DNA of 64,000 bases from Pseudomonadota bacterium (GTDB lineage: Bacteria > Pseudomonadota > Gammaproteobacteria > Burkholderiales > Nitrosomonadaceae). The position numbers were made by a program, and so were the translations under genes. The stretch covers positions 1 to 64,000 of the forward strand of contig JAFEGA010000024.1 of NCBI GenBank assembly GCA_018240285.1. The letters run 5' to 3'. The notes beneath the pieces are model-generated. The model ran no database searches, was not told the DNA's origin, and worked only from the letters and a program-made list of their open reading frames with translations. Shown piece after piece: positions 51,986-59,587 of the stretch (within the stretch, counting starts at the first letter, position 1; every line of letters starts with the position of its first letter).

Positions 51986-53143
51986 ATGCCCAATAACGGA
52001 TTCTTTGCCCGTTTCATCGGCTATACACTGGCCGGTATCCTGCTGGTGCTATTTCTGCACAGCTTCCTTTATCACTATTTTCCTGGCGTGCTGCAACTGA
52101 ATCTCTTTTCCGGTTCAAACGGTCAAGAGCACGCCGAACCGCGCGTCGTTCAAGCGCGCGGCAATCTGGCCGAGGATGAGAAAAGCACGATTGAATTGTT
52201 CGAAAACTCGCGCGATTCCGTAGTGTTCATCACCACCCGCCAGCGCGTGATGGATGCCTGGACACGCAATATCTTTTCCGTCCCAAGCGGCACCGGCTCA
52301 GGGTTTATCTGGGACGATAGCGGGCACATCATTACCAATCTTCACGTCGTTAAAGGCGCCAGCGAAGCCACCGTGCGTCTGGCCGACGGACGCGATTACA
52401 AGGCTTCTCTGGTCGGCGCAAGCCCGGCGCACGACATCGCCGTGCTGAAGATCGGCATCGGCTTCCAGCAACCCGTCCCGGTACCCATCGGCACCAGTCA
52501 CGATCTTAAAGTCGGACAAAAAGTCTTCGCCATCGGCAATCCGTTCGGCCTGGACTGGACACTGACTACCGGCATCGTCTCCGCGCTCGACCGTTCGCTT
52601 CCCGGCGGTGACGGCCGCACCATCGACAATCTGATTCAAACCGATGCCGCCATCAACCCCGGCAACTCCGGTGGCCCGCTGCTCGATTCCGCTGGCCGCT
52701 TGATCGGCATCAATACCGCCATTTACAGCCCCAGCGGCGCCAGCGCCGGGATTGGCTTCGCCGTGCCGGTCGATACCGTCAACCGCGTCGTTCCGCAAAT
52801 CATCAGCCGCGGCAAATATATCCGCCCGGCCATGGGCATCACGGTCGATAGCAAATTGAATAACCGCTTGACGCAATACTTGAAAGTGAACGGTGTGGTT
52901 ATTTTAAGCATCAGCCCCGGCTCAGCCGCCGATGAAGCCGGACTGCGCGGCGCAACGCTAACCCCGGAAGGTAACATCATCGCCAACGACATCATCATCG
53001 CCATTGACGGCAAACCCACCGATTCGGTGGAAAAATTGCTCGCCCGCATCGATAGCTACAAAGTCGGCGATACCATCACGATTAACGTGCTGCGTAAGGG
53101 TGAGAAAATGGACGTGCCGGTCACGCTGCAACCGGGGGAGTGA
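51986..53143 (+). CDS. DegS/HtrA-type S1C serine protease
   Basis: 385 residues from the ATG at 51986, with AAGGAG ten bases upstream; the frame is open further up but overlaps trxC. One N-terminal membrane helix (about 5-28) anchors it. The protease domain has the triad His in ITNLHVVKG, Asp in AHDIAVLKI and Ser in NPGNSGGPLLD. A single PDZ domain forms the C-terminus (about 290-385). One helix plus one PDZ is the DegS-like layout rather than DegP/DegQ. It should act in envelope stress or quality control in the periplasm. Confidence 0.92.
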   Translation: MPNNGFFARFIGYTLAGILLVLFLHSFLYHYFPGVLQLNLFSGSNGQEHAEPRVVQARGNLAEDEKSTIELFENSRDSVVFITTRQRVMDAWTRNIFSVPSGTGSGFIWDDSGHIITNLHVVKGASEATVRLADGRDYKASLVGASPAHDIAVLKIGIGFQQPVPVPIGTSHDLKVGQKVFAIGNPFGLDWTLTTGIVSALDRSLPGGDGRTIDNLIQTDAAINPGNSGGPLLDSAGRLIGINTAIYSPSGASAGIGFAVPVDTVNRVVPQIISRGKYIRPAMGITVDSKLNNRLTQYLKVNGVVILSISPGSAADEAGLRGATLTPEGNIIANDIIIAIDGKPTDSVEKLLARIDSYKVGDTITINVLRKGEKMDVPVTLQPGE

Positions 53144-53758
53144 TTTTAGAAACTCAGCAGACACCGCTCACCATGGATTCGAGATAACTAGTGAAGGATC
53201 GTAATCTCGTAAGTACCCCTCTATCGCCGGATCGCTGTAGCCAACCAGCACCCGTGCCCATGCCCTGCAATGGGTAGTAAGGCAGCTCGATCACCCCGAT
53301 CAAATCCTTTTACAGCACAACTTTTCCTATCTCCCTCAGAAACAATTCCTTGCAGGTCTGCTTGCGTTTGTTCGAATATCCAGCTTATGTGCAAATTTTG
53401 ACAGACCAGAAACTGATCAAGGCTTTTTTAGAGCTTCTTTGAGAAACAAATAGAATTATGTCCGAAAGCTTTGCAATTCAAATCCTTCAAATAATCCTAC
53501 AGAATCGGGATATCTTGTTAGATAAAATCTCAAAAAAATAGCATTCTTATAAGATAAATATCCTCTTTTTATCAGAATGAAAATTTAATAAAATCTGCGA
53601 CAAATAAATAGAACAATTAATCTCAATAATCTATTTATCTATAATCAATCGCGAATGTATGCGATATTCCAAGTGGGTTTAATGACTTGGTTCCAGTGAA
53701 TAGTTCAGCCTTTTCAAAAATCTTAGATTTACTTATTTCTTAAACCACAATTACAAAA
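53144..53758. other. Long intergenic region, AT-rich on the right
   Basis: 615 bp without a gene. The left half (to about 53400) has normal base use. A short minus-strand stretch reads sensibly (GVIELPYYPLQGMGTGAGWL) but has no start, and I could not identify it. The right half is strongly AT-rich and leads into the AT-rich surface-protein gene. No terminator or RNA gene is evident. Confidence 0.4.
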
Positions 53759-55765
53759 ATGAATAAAAAAATTACTCAAGGATTAATCATCTTTTCTTTA
53801 TTGAATCCAAGCATTCCCTCTTGGGCCGGTGATGTTGAAATATCCGAATCCGCTTTGCTCTGGAAAGGTTCTTTACCGAGATCAGTTCTCAATAGTCATG
53901 GAGATTTTTTTGTATCTGGCGATCAAAGGGATTTTTATGATGATAATAACTGGGTCAATATTATTTTAAGCCCATCTACTGCTCATAATGTTGTCGTATT
54001 CTTCGGTGTATTTGAAAGGTATCTTGATGGTATTTTTCTTGGTTACACCGGCTCTTCAGAAACCGCTGTTTTATCAAGCGATTACAATTCTACAGGCTCT
54101 CTGTTTATGAGTACCGGCATAGACACGGGATTAAATATCGTCAACTCTACCTATACTCTTCAGAATGCAACAATAGGCGCTCGCACGAATACCGGCTATC
54201 CAAATTCCGGTGGAGTCGCTACGGTCACGTTAAATAACGGGCATATATCCGGAGATGTTTTTTTAGGTTCAGATTCATTTGGCGTTATAAATAGCATCGG
54301 TAATTCATCGATAACTGGGCATTTAACCATGGCTCAATCGACTAACAGTTACGGGATTTTAAATATTGCTGCCGCGTCTAATTTTACCCTGACAGGAGCG
54401 CTAACATTTGGTAGCGGCAACGCAGAAATCAACAATCAAGGTAATTTTCATATCTCTCAGTCGATCAATAATAACTCAAGTAACGTAACTTGGATGAATC
54501 ATTCCGGTGGAGCTTTGTATCTCGATGGTGGAAGCAGCTTTGGTGGTGTTGGTGCTGGTAACTACTCAATTGTTAATGAATCAACTGCAACTATCTATAA
54601 GTTAGGTATAGAAACATCAACAATTTCATGGGATGTAGTCAATAATGGAACAATCGATGTGGCTAATGACAGTCAATTGTGGCTTTATTCCGGATTTTCC
54701 GGAACAGGCATAGCTAATTTGCACGACAGCGGCTTTCTCGGTTTGAATGCAGCTCTAACTGCGGACTCATCGCTTACAGTAAACGGTGGTTTACTTAGTT
54801 TGCATTATTTACGAGGCAACCATGCGCTGCGTTTGAGCGGAAGCTTTATTGTGGATGACAACATTAATACCTATGTCCACTACTTGGATGCCGCTATTGA
54901 AAATACCGGTAAAGCTGTCTTGAAGGACTCTGTGGCAAATTTCGGTGAGAATGCACGCTGGCATAATCTGCCGGGAAGTTCCGTGGAATTGACAGACAAT
55001 TCGGGATTTGGACTCGCATACTTCGAGAGTACACCGCTATTGATCAACGATAGCGGCGCTACACTAAGCAAGACTGGTTCGGGTACATCGGCCATTTTAT
55101 GGGATGTAGTCAATAATGGCACGATCGATGTTCACGAAGGTCAGTTGGATGTTGGAGCTAATTTGACTGGTACCGGCAAAGTGAATATTGATTCTCACGC
55201 GACTTTGCAAGCTTCGGGGGAGGAATTTCAAGCACACGACTTAAATATAGAACCGGATGGGACGTTCATTTTTAGTGGTTCAAGGCTTGAAGTGGTTAAT
55301 TTCACCGGAGACTTTTTCCATGATACTGGCATTTATGCTCCCGGAGCATCACCTGCTGTTTCTCTTTTAAATGGTAATTACACGATGACGAGCGATGCGC
55401 AATTCGAAGTTGAAATTGGCGGAACCGAAGTTGGTGCATTTGATCAGTTAGTCGTACTGGGCGATGTTAACTTGCTACATGGTTCTTTATTGGTCTCCAT
55501 GTGGGATAATTTCACCTTATCAGCTGGACAAGTATTTAATTTCATGCAGATTGACGGAAATCTAATCGGTCATTTCGTTGGCTTGAATGAAGGCGGCCGA
55601 GTAGGTAATTTTGGACAAGATCTGTTCATAACTTATAAAGCAGGTGACGGTAATGACATTGCGTTGTATACGTCTCCTGTTCCAAATCCAGCAATGATTT
55701 GGTTATTTAGCTTCGGGCTAATAACTTTGGCCTTATTTAGACGACGAAATAAACACTTATCATAA
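53759..55765 (+). CDS. Repeat-rich secreted protein with VPxPA-type C-terminal anchor
   Basis: 668 residues. A signal peptide (about 1-23, ending SWA) is followed by a long beta-helix-like region rich in Asn, Gly, Ser and Thr. Two copies of a motif, ISWDVVNNGTIDV and ILWDVVNNGTIDV, about 165 residues apart, each close a longer similar block. Near the C-terminus are an autotransporter-like passenger end (LNGNYTMTSDAQFEVEIGGT) and then VPNPAMIWLFSFGLITLALF with RRRNKHLS. That end resembles VPLPA-CTERM exosortase signals rather than PEP-CTERM. No autotransporter beta-barrel is present. The gene is clearly more AT-rich than its neighbours, which suggests acquisition. No strong ribosome binding site is seen. 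Confidence 0.82.
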   Translation: MNKKITQGLIIFSLLNPSIPSWAGDVEISESALLWKGSLPRSVLNSHGDFFVSGDQRDFYDDNNWVNIILSPSTAHNVVVFFGVFERYLDGIFLGYTGSSETAVLSSDYNSTGSLFMSTGIDTGLNIVNSTYTLQNATIGARTNTGYPNSGGVATVTLNNGHISGDVFLGSDSFGVINSIGNSSITGHLTMAQSTNSYGILNIAAASNFTLTGALTFGSGNAEINNQGNFHISQSINNNSSNVTWMNHSGGALYLDGGSSFGGVGAGNYSIVNESTATIYKLGIETSTISWDVVNNGTIDVANDSQLWLYSGFSGTGIANLHDSGFLGLNAALTADSSLTVNGGLLSLHYLRGNHALRLSGSFIVDDNINTYVHYLDAAIENTGKAVLKDSVANFGENARWHNLPGSSVELTDNSGFGLAYFESTPLLINDSGATLSKTGSGTSAILWDVVNNGTIDVHEGQLDVGANLTGTGKVNIDSHATLQASGEEFQAHDLNIEPDGTFIFSGSRLEVVNFTGDFFHDTGIYAPGASPAVSLLNGNYTMTSDAQFEVEIGGTEVGAFDQLVVLGDVNLLHGSLLVSMWDNFTLSAGQVFNFMQIDGNLIGHFVGLNEGGRVGNFGQDLFITYKAGDGNDIALYTSPVPNPAMIWLFSFGLITLALFRRRNKHLS

Positions 55766-55797
55766 ACTAGAATTTCTTTCCAGATTTTATGAATCAA

Positions 55798-55829
55798 GAA
55801 CTTCGCCCCTCCTGGAGCGAAGTTCTTTT
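55798..55829 (+). terminator. Rho-independent terminator after VPxPA surface protein
   Basis: GAACTTCGC (55798-55806) pairs with GCGAAGTTC (55817-55825) around a 10-base loop, followed by TTTT. It sits between the convergent surface-protein and fusion-protein genes. Confidence 0.9.
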
Positions 55830-55842
55830 AGGTGTTTGAAGA

Positions 55843-57396
55843 TCAGTAAGCTTTTAAACCTGTTTCCTTACTACCCACGCCATCCAGTACTCGCACCACC
55901 AAGTCAGAGGTCGATATATCGGGAGTATAAGTCAATTCCTGAATCATCTCCGGCGGCAAGGATTCGCATAACTGGTATTTATCCCGGCGTTCCTGCTCGG
56001 AGGCACAGGCGAAAGTATAGATGTCGAAGCCGTGCTGTTGCATAAATTCCAGAGTGACGCCCGGCGGGGTTTCCGTCGTGACGGCATCGACATATTTGCA
56101 CGCGGCCACGACTGCGGCGCGCTCCGCTTGCTTCATGACGGGCAACTTGCCTTTATTTTCCATCACCCGCTCATCGGAAACCACACAGACAGTCAAATGC
56201 GTTCCCAGCGCGCGCGCTGCCCGCAAGAAATTGACATGCCCTTCGTGAAACAGGTCGGCCACCATGCGGGTGTACACGCGTTTCTGCCGCTGAATTTTCG
56301 GCCACACGGGAATTTCCCGGTTTAAGCGCGTCATGGCGCGTTCCATCCACTGTCGACTGCGCAGCGCGAACGTGTCATCAGGATCCTTTAGTGCAATCTG
56401 GTGCGCGTAACACCAAACTTTGGCCAAGTCACCCAATAGCCAGGACTGTATCAGCCTGTGATAGGCATAGCAGCGCACCAGCAAAGTAAAGTTTTCCAAA
56501 TTGCACGCAGACACCACGGTATCCCAATGGGGATTCGGCGTGCGCCAGTCGCCATAAAAAGCCGTCAGAATTTTTTCTGGTTGACGTGGAAACCAAACTT
56601 CACCGTAATCCGTATCTCGCTGAGTCAGTTCAAATTGGGGAAAAACCGATACCCGCTGATATTCATCGGGATAACCGGGCAATGCAAAGCCTCCCACGAG
56701 TTGTTTTCCTCTGGCTTGCAAACCGCAGACATCGAGCGTGATTCCCAATTCAGGATGCACATAATCGCGGTAATTGGCGTATTCGACCCGCATCTGCGAA
56801 CGCACCCAGCCTGCTTGTTCCAATGCGGTGCAACAAGCATCCCAGGATTCCATGCATACGGCGATATCGAGATCTTTATCGAAATCGAGCAAGCAGCCGT
56901 TGCGAACCAAGCCCAGTAGCGTACCGGCGAAAGGAAAGGCCGGAATATTCTGCTTGGCTAATTGCACGCAAGTGCTCCACAACAATTTCTCCGCCTCGCC
57001 GGAAGCAAATGCATTTGTTTCAGATTGCGGCTGCTTGGTTTGCCCCTTTTGCGGTGGAAATCTTCCCGATTTGGCCAGCACCAGCAAATGATTCAGCGCA
57101 TCGGTAAAATGCGCGTGCGCGGCAGGCAAATCTAGCGACAGAAAGCTTGCAGTTCCCCATACATGCGCCCAATGCGCTTTATGAAAATCGCCTTGCACTA
57201 GCGCATAAATCTCCGCCGCATACGCTGGCACATCGGCTACCCGGCCGGTGCGCATTGCCAGCGAGCACCACAGACGCGCGACGTCAGGCGATTGCGGATA
57301 TTCACTTTTCAGCGGTTCCAGGATCCGGTCGGCGTCATTCAATTTACCCGCGACGATTAATTCCTTTGCTTTCGATAACGCTTCTTCGAGTGTCAT
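55843..57396 (-). CDS. TPR / LicD-like / cytidylyltransferase fusion protein
   Basis: 517 residues in three parts. Residues about 1-115 are TPR-like helices (ALSKAKELIVAGKLNDADRI). Residues about 140-330 look like a LicD-type nucleotidyltransferase fold, with GTLLGLVRNGCLLDFDKDLD and the paired acidic residues of DKDLDIAV. Residues about 375-510 are a cytidylyltransferase of the glycerol-3-phosphate / phosphocholine type: MVADLFHEGHVNFLRAARAL contains the HxGH motif and DISTSDLVVRVL the matching STSxxxxR end. This combination suggests making a CDP-activated alcohol and transferring its phosphate group to a glycan. The fusion is unusual. It is divergent from the RTX gene across the Fur-box region. 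Confidence 0.82.
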   Translation of the reverse strand: MTLEEALSKAKELIVAGKLNDADRILEPLKSEYPQSPDVARLWCSLAMRTGRVADVPAYAAEIYALVQGDFHKAHWAHVWGTASFLSLDLPAAHAHFTDALNHLLVLAKSGRFPPQKGQTKQPQSETNAFASGEAEKLLWSTCVQLAKQNIPAFPFAGTLLGLVRNGCLLDFDKDLDIAVCMESWDACCTALEQAGWVRSQMRVEYANYRDYVHPELGITLDVCGLQARGKQLVGGFALPGYPDEYQRVSVFPQFELTQRDTDYGEVWFPRQPEKILTAFYGDWRTPNPHWDTVVSACNLENFTLLVRCYAYHRLIQSWLLGDLAKVWCYAHQIALKDPDDTFALRSRQWMERAMTRLNREIPVWPKIQRQKRVYTRMVADLFHEGHVNFLRAARALGTHLTVCVVSDERVMENKGKLPVMKQAERAAVVAACKYVDAVTTETPPGVTLEFMQQHGFDIYTFACASEQERRDKYQLCESLPPEMIQELTYTPDISTSDLVVRVLDGVGSKETGLKAY

Positions 57397-57483
57397 AGTT
57401 TTGCTCGGCTCTCAGTCACTTAATTTGCTCTTCCAATGGAAATTGATAACAAACATTGCATTTTAAACATTATTCAATATAAT

Positions 57484-57502
57484 AGGAATCATTCTCATTA
57501 TT
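57484..57502 (+). promoter_or_regulatory. Candidate Fur box upstream of the RTX gene
   Basis: The complement of this stretch reads AATAATGAGAATGATTCC and matches the Fur consensus GATAATGATAATCATTATC at about 14 of 19 positions by eye. It lies about 77 bp before the RTX start and 88 bp before the divergent fusion-protein start, so it could control either. Confidence 0.6.
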
Positions 57503-57578
57503 GTTTGTAGCTTGTTAATGAGATGACATGCTCAGTTTTCGCATTTTTAAATGCATCGATTAGTTAGGAGACAATATT

Positions 57579-58181
57579 ATGGCAGTAACTTCTTCACCTC
57601 GCCCGAATCTAGGATCGGGATCTATCAAGTTTATCGATGGCCTTCCTTTTGAAGGACTTGGATCGGCCGGATTCACCGACAATGATTTACTGTACATCGG
57701 CGACGACCTGGACAATATCATTACGGGCGGCACAGGACATGACGAGTTGGAAGGCGAAGGCGGTAACGATACACTGAAAGGCGGCAGCGGCAATGACACC
57801 TTGAAAGGTGACGATGGCAATGACATTCTCGATGGGCAAACGGGAACCGATAAACTGTTCGGCGGCGCCGGCAACGATATTCTGCTCGCCGGCGACGGAC
57901 ACGACCGGTTAAACGGCGGCAGCGGCAATGACACGTTCGGATTTTATGGTGCCGGGTTCTTTCAGATTTCCGATTTTACCTTAGGCGAAGACCGTCTGTT
58001 CTTTGACTCCAGCACCCTCGGTATTCATTCAGTCCCGGAACTGCTGTCTTATATAACCCATGTCACCGATAACGGTAGCAGCGGATTTACCGTCGAATTT
58101 GTCGGCGGCGCGGCAAGCATTGAAGTGGTTGGTGTCAACATCAACTCGATCACCGCCGACATGATCGTTTTCAATTTGTAA
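57579..58181 (+). CDS. RTX-repeat calcium-binding secreted protein
   Basis: 200 residues. About seven glycine-rich nonapeptides of the GGxGxDxUx kind span residues 45-125 (for example [19 protein letters not shown] and [17 protein letters not shown]). They form a calcium-bound beta roll. The C-terminal part (about 126-200) has [20 protein letters not shown] and [15 protein letters not shown], the usual type I secretion signal region. There is no N-terminal signal peptide. No catalytic domain is attached and no type I exporter is in the window. The TTAGGAG ribosome binding site is strong. A Fur box lies upstream, so iron control is likely. Confidence 0.88.
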   Translation: MAVTSSPRPNLGSGSIKFIDGLPFEGLGSAGFTDNDLLYIGDDLDNIITGGTGHDELEGEGGNDTLKGGSGNDTLKGDDGNDILDGQTGTDKLFGGAGNDILLAGDGHDRLNGGSGNDTFGFYGAGFFQISDFTLGEDRLFFDSSTLGIHSVPELLSYITHVTDNGSSGFTVEFVGGAASIEVVGVNINSITADMIVFNL

Positions 58182-58212
58182 CCTCACATCGTTTTTTCTT
58201 CTCTCTGAAAAA

Positions 58213-58243
58213 TGGCCAATTCCGGATTTCCCGGAATTGGCCA
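58213..58243 (-). terminator. Terminator between RTX and multicopper oxidase genes
   Basis: A perfect 13-bp stem (TGGCCAATTCCGG, 58213-58225; complement 58231-58243) with a 5-base loop. On the minus strand it is followed by TTTTTC, so it serves the multicopper oxidase gene; no T-run follows on the plus strand. Confidence 0.88.
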
Positions 58244-58267
58244 TACTGCCTTGGTACCGACAACCCG

Positions 58268-59341
58268 CTATTGAACAATAAAGTTCGTCATCATGCCAGC
58301 ATTGATATGATCGTTGACATGGCAGTGATACATCCATTCCCCCGCGACATCCGGCCGCATATCAAGTGTTTTGGTAGCCGCCGGCAATACCTCCGTTACA
58401 TCTAAACGATTGCCATTGTGCAGCAGCGTAGCGCCATGCCAATGCGGTGAGTGCAGATCCACTTCAGTGCCCATGCCCAGAATGTACCAGCGTACCCTTT
58501 CTCCTTTACGCATCGAGTAGCCTTGATTATTGCCGTACACCAAACCGTTGATGCCGTGCTTCAAATTGCTTTCTTGGAAATCCTCGTTGTCCGGATCGCA
58601 CAATCCATTGCATGCCGGCAAATTGGTTTGCAGATGTAAGCTCGCATTTTCATCAAAAACGGCAAACAGCGAAATGAATTCCCGGTCGACATCGGCCGGT
58701 GTCCGGTCCGATTTTTCAAATCCTTTTTTGGTAATAATGATGGCGCCGATCAAACCAGCATTGGTATCAGCCGATTCATCGACATGGCTATGGTAAATCC
58801 AGGCGATCGACGATGGATCGTTCGGACCCGGCGCGGCACGTTCAGGGACTCCCCATCGATAGGTGTACTCCCCGCCCGGCGCAACTACACCATCCGGTTG
58901 GTGCTCGTTGCCCGCAGTATGTGAGTGCGGTGCGCCTTCATTCGCCATGGTATAACGCACCCCATGCGGATGAATGCTGGCGGGGAAACGGGTGTTATTT
59001 TTAAAGTGAACAACGATTTCATCGCCAACCGTTGCACGGATCACCGGCCCTAGAATCCCCAGGTGTTGCTCTTCGGCACCGCGCTGTTTCAGCGTGCGGA
59101 ATCCTTGGGTATATTCACGATAAACCGATTTCAAATAGCGGCGGCCGATTCCTTGTTCGACAAATACCCGCTGTTCCGCGGTAAATTCTTTCCCGTTCAT
59201 GACATTGAGTGGAAACGAAGGTGCATAATCCCATTGCACTTCGTCCGCCGCAATCCAATACTCCCGGGCAGCACACGCCGGATTGGCAATCAATGCCAGC
59301 CAAACAATAAAGGCCGCCATAGAACCTAACTTTTTCTGCAT
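58268..59341 (-). CDS. Two-domain multicopper oxidase (ceruloplasmin-like)
   Basis: 357 residues from the ATG at 59341, with AGGAGG 11 bases upstream; the frame is open to 59383. The signal peptide ends ACA (about residue 25). Domain 1 has HPHGVRY and IAWIYHSHVDE, which bind the trinuclear copper but have no Cys, so no blue copper is in domain 1. Domain 2 has HSPHWHGATL and WMYHCHVNDHINAGMM, whose Cys and Met complete a type 1 site. Such two-domain enzymes form trimers and oxidise metals or phenols. In this iron-linked neighbourhood a ferroxidase role is a reasonable guess, not shown. It lies downstream of the duplicated 750-residue protein gene on the same strand. Confidence 0.88.
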   Translation of the reverse strand: MQKKLGSMAAFIVWLALIANPACAAREYWIAADEVQWDYAPSFPLNVMNGKEFTAEQRVFVEQGIGRRYLKSVYREYTQGFRTLKQRGAEEQHLGILGPVIRATVGDEIVVHFKNNTRFPASIHPHGVRYTMANEGAPHSHTAGNEHQPDGVVAPGGEYTYRWGVPERAAPGPNDPSSIAWIYHSHVDESADTNAGLIGAIIITKKGFEKSDRTPADVDREFISLFAVFDENASLHLQTNLPACNGLCDPDNEDFQESNLKHGINGLVYGNNQGYSMRKGERVRWYILGMGTEVDLHSPHWHGATLLHNGNRLDVTEVLPAATKTLDMRPDVAGEWMYHCHVNDHINAGMMTNFIVQ

Positions 59342-59444
59342 GACAACATTTTCCTCCTGTGACCACTCTCTTACCGGAAGCAATCGTTACTTCCGGCACT
59401 AGCACCGATCGCTGATATTCCCGCAATCGCACTTGTTATGAAAA

Positions 59445-59480
59445 TGGCTGGCTATAGACAGGGGGTGTCGTGGCTGGCTA
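59445..59480. repeat. Short direct repeat TGGCTGGCTA
   Basis: TGGCTGGCTA occurs at 59445-59454 and again at 59471-59480, 26 bp apart, between the duplicated-protein gene and the multicopper oxidase gene. It could be an operator pair or a chance repeat. Confidence 0.35.
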
Positions 59481-59485
59481 CAAAT

Positions 59486-59505
59486 GGCTCCGCGATCGCG
59501 GAGCC
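59486..59505. repeat. Perfect 20-bp palindrome GGCTCCGCGATCGCGGAGCC
   Basis: A fully self-complementary 20-mer in the gap between the duplicated-protein and multicopper oxidase genes. As a hairpin it could be an 8-bp stem with a GATC loop followed on the minus strand by ATTTG, a weak terminator. As DNA it could be an operator. Confidence 0.55.
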
Positions 59506-59587
59506 GGGCTTGAAATACTGCAGCAAGTCTTCCAGTGCGGTTTCCCCTCGCAGAAGGGCTAAGACTGCGAGAAGAAGGAGCTTGTTT

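Noticed and set aside
53201..53310. Short sensible minus-strand protein stretch (GVIELPYYPLQG...)
   Set aside because: No start codon, a stop directly before it and no recognisable family; too short to call a remnant.
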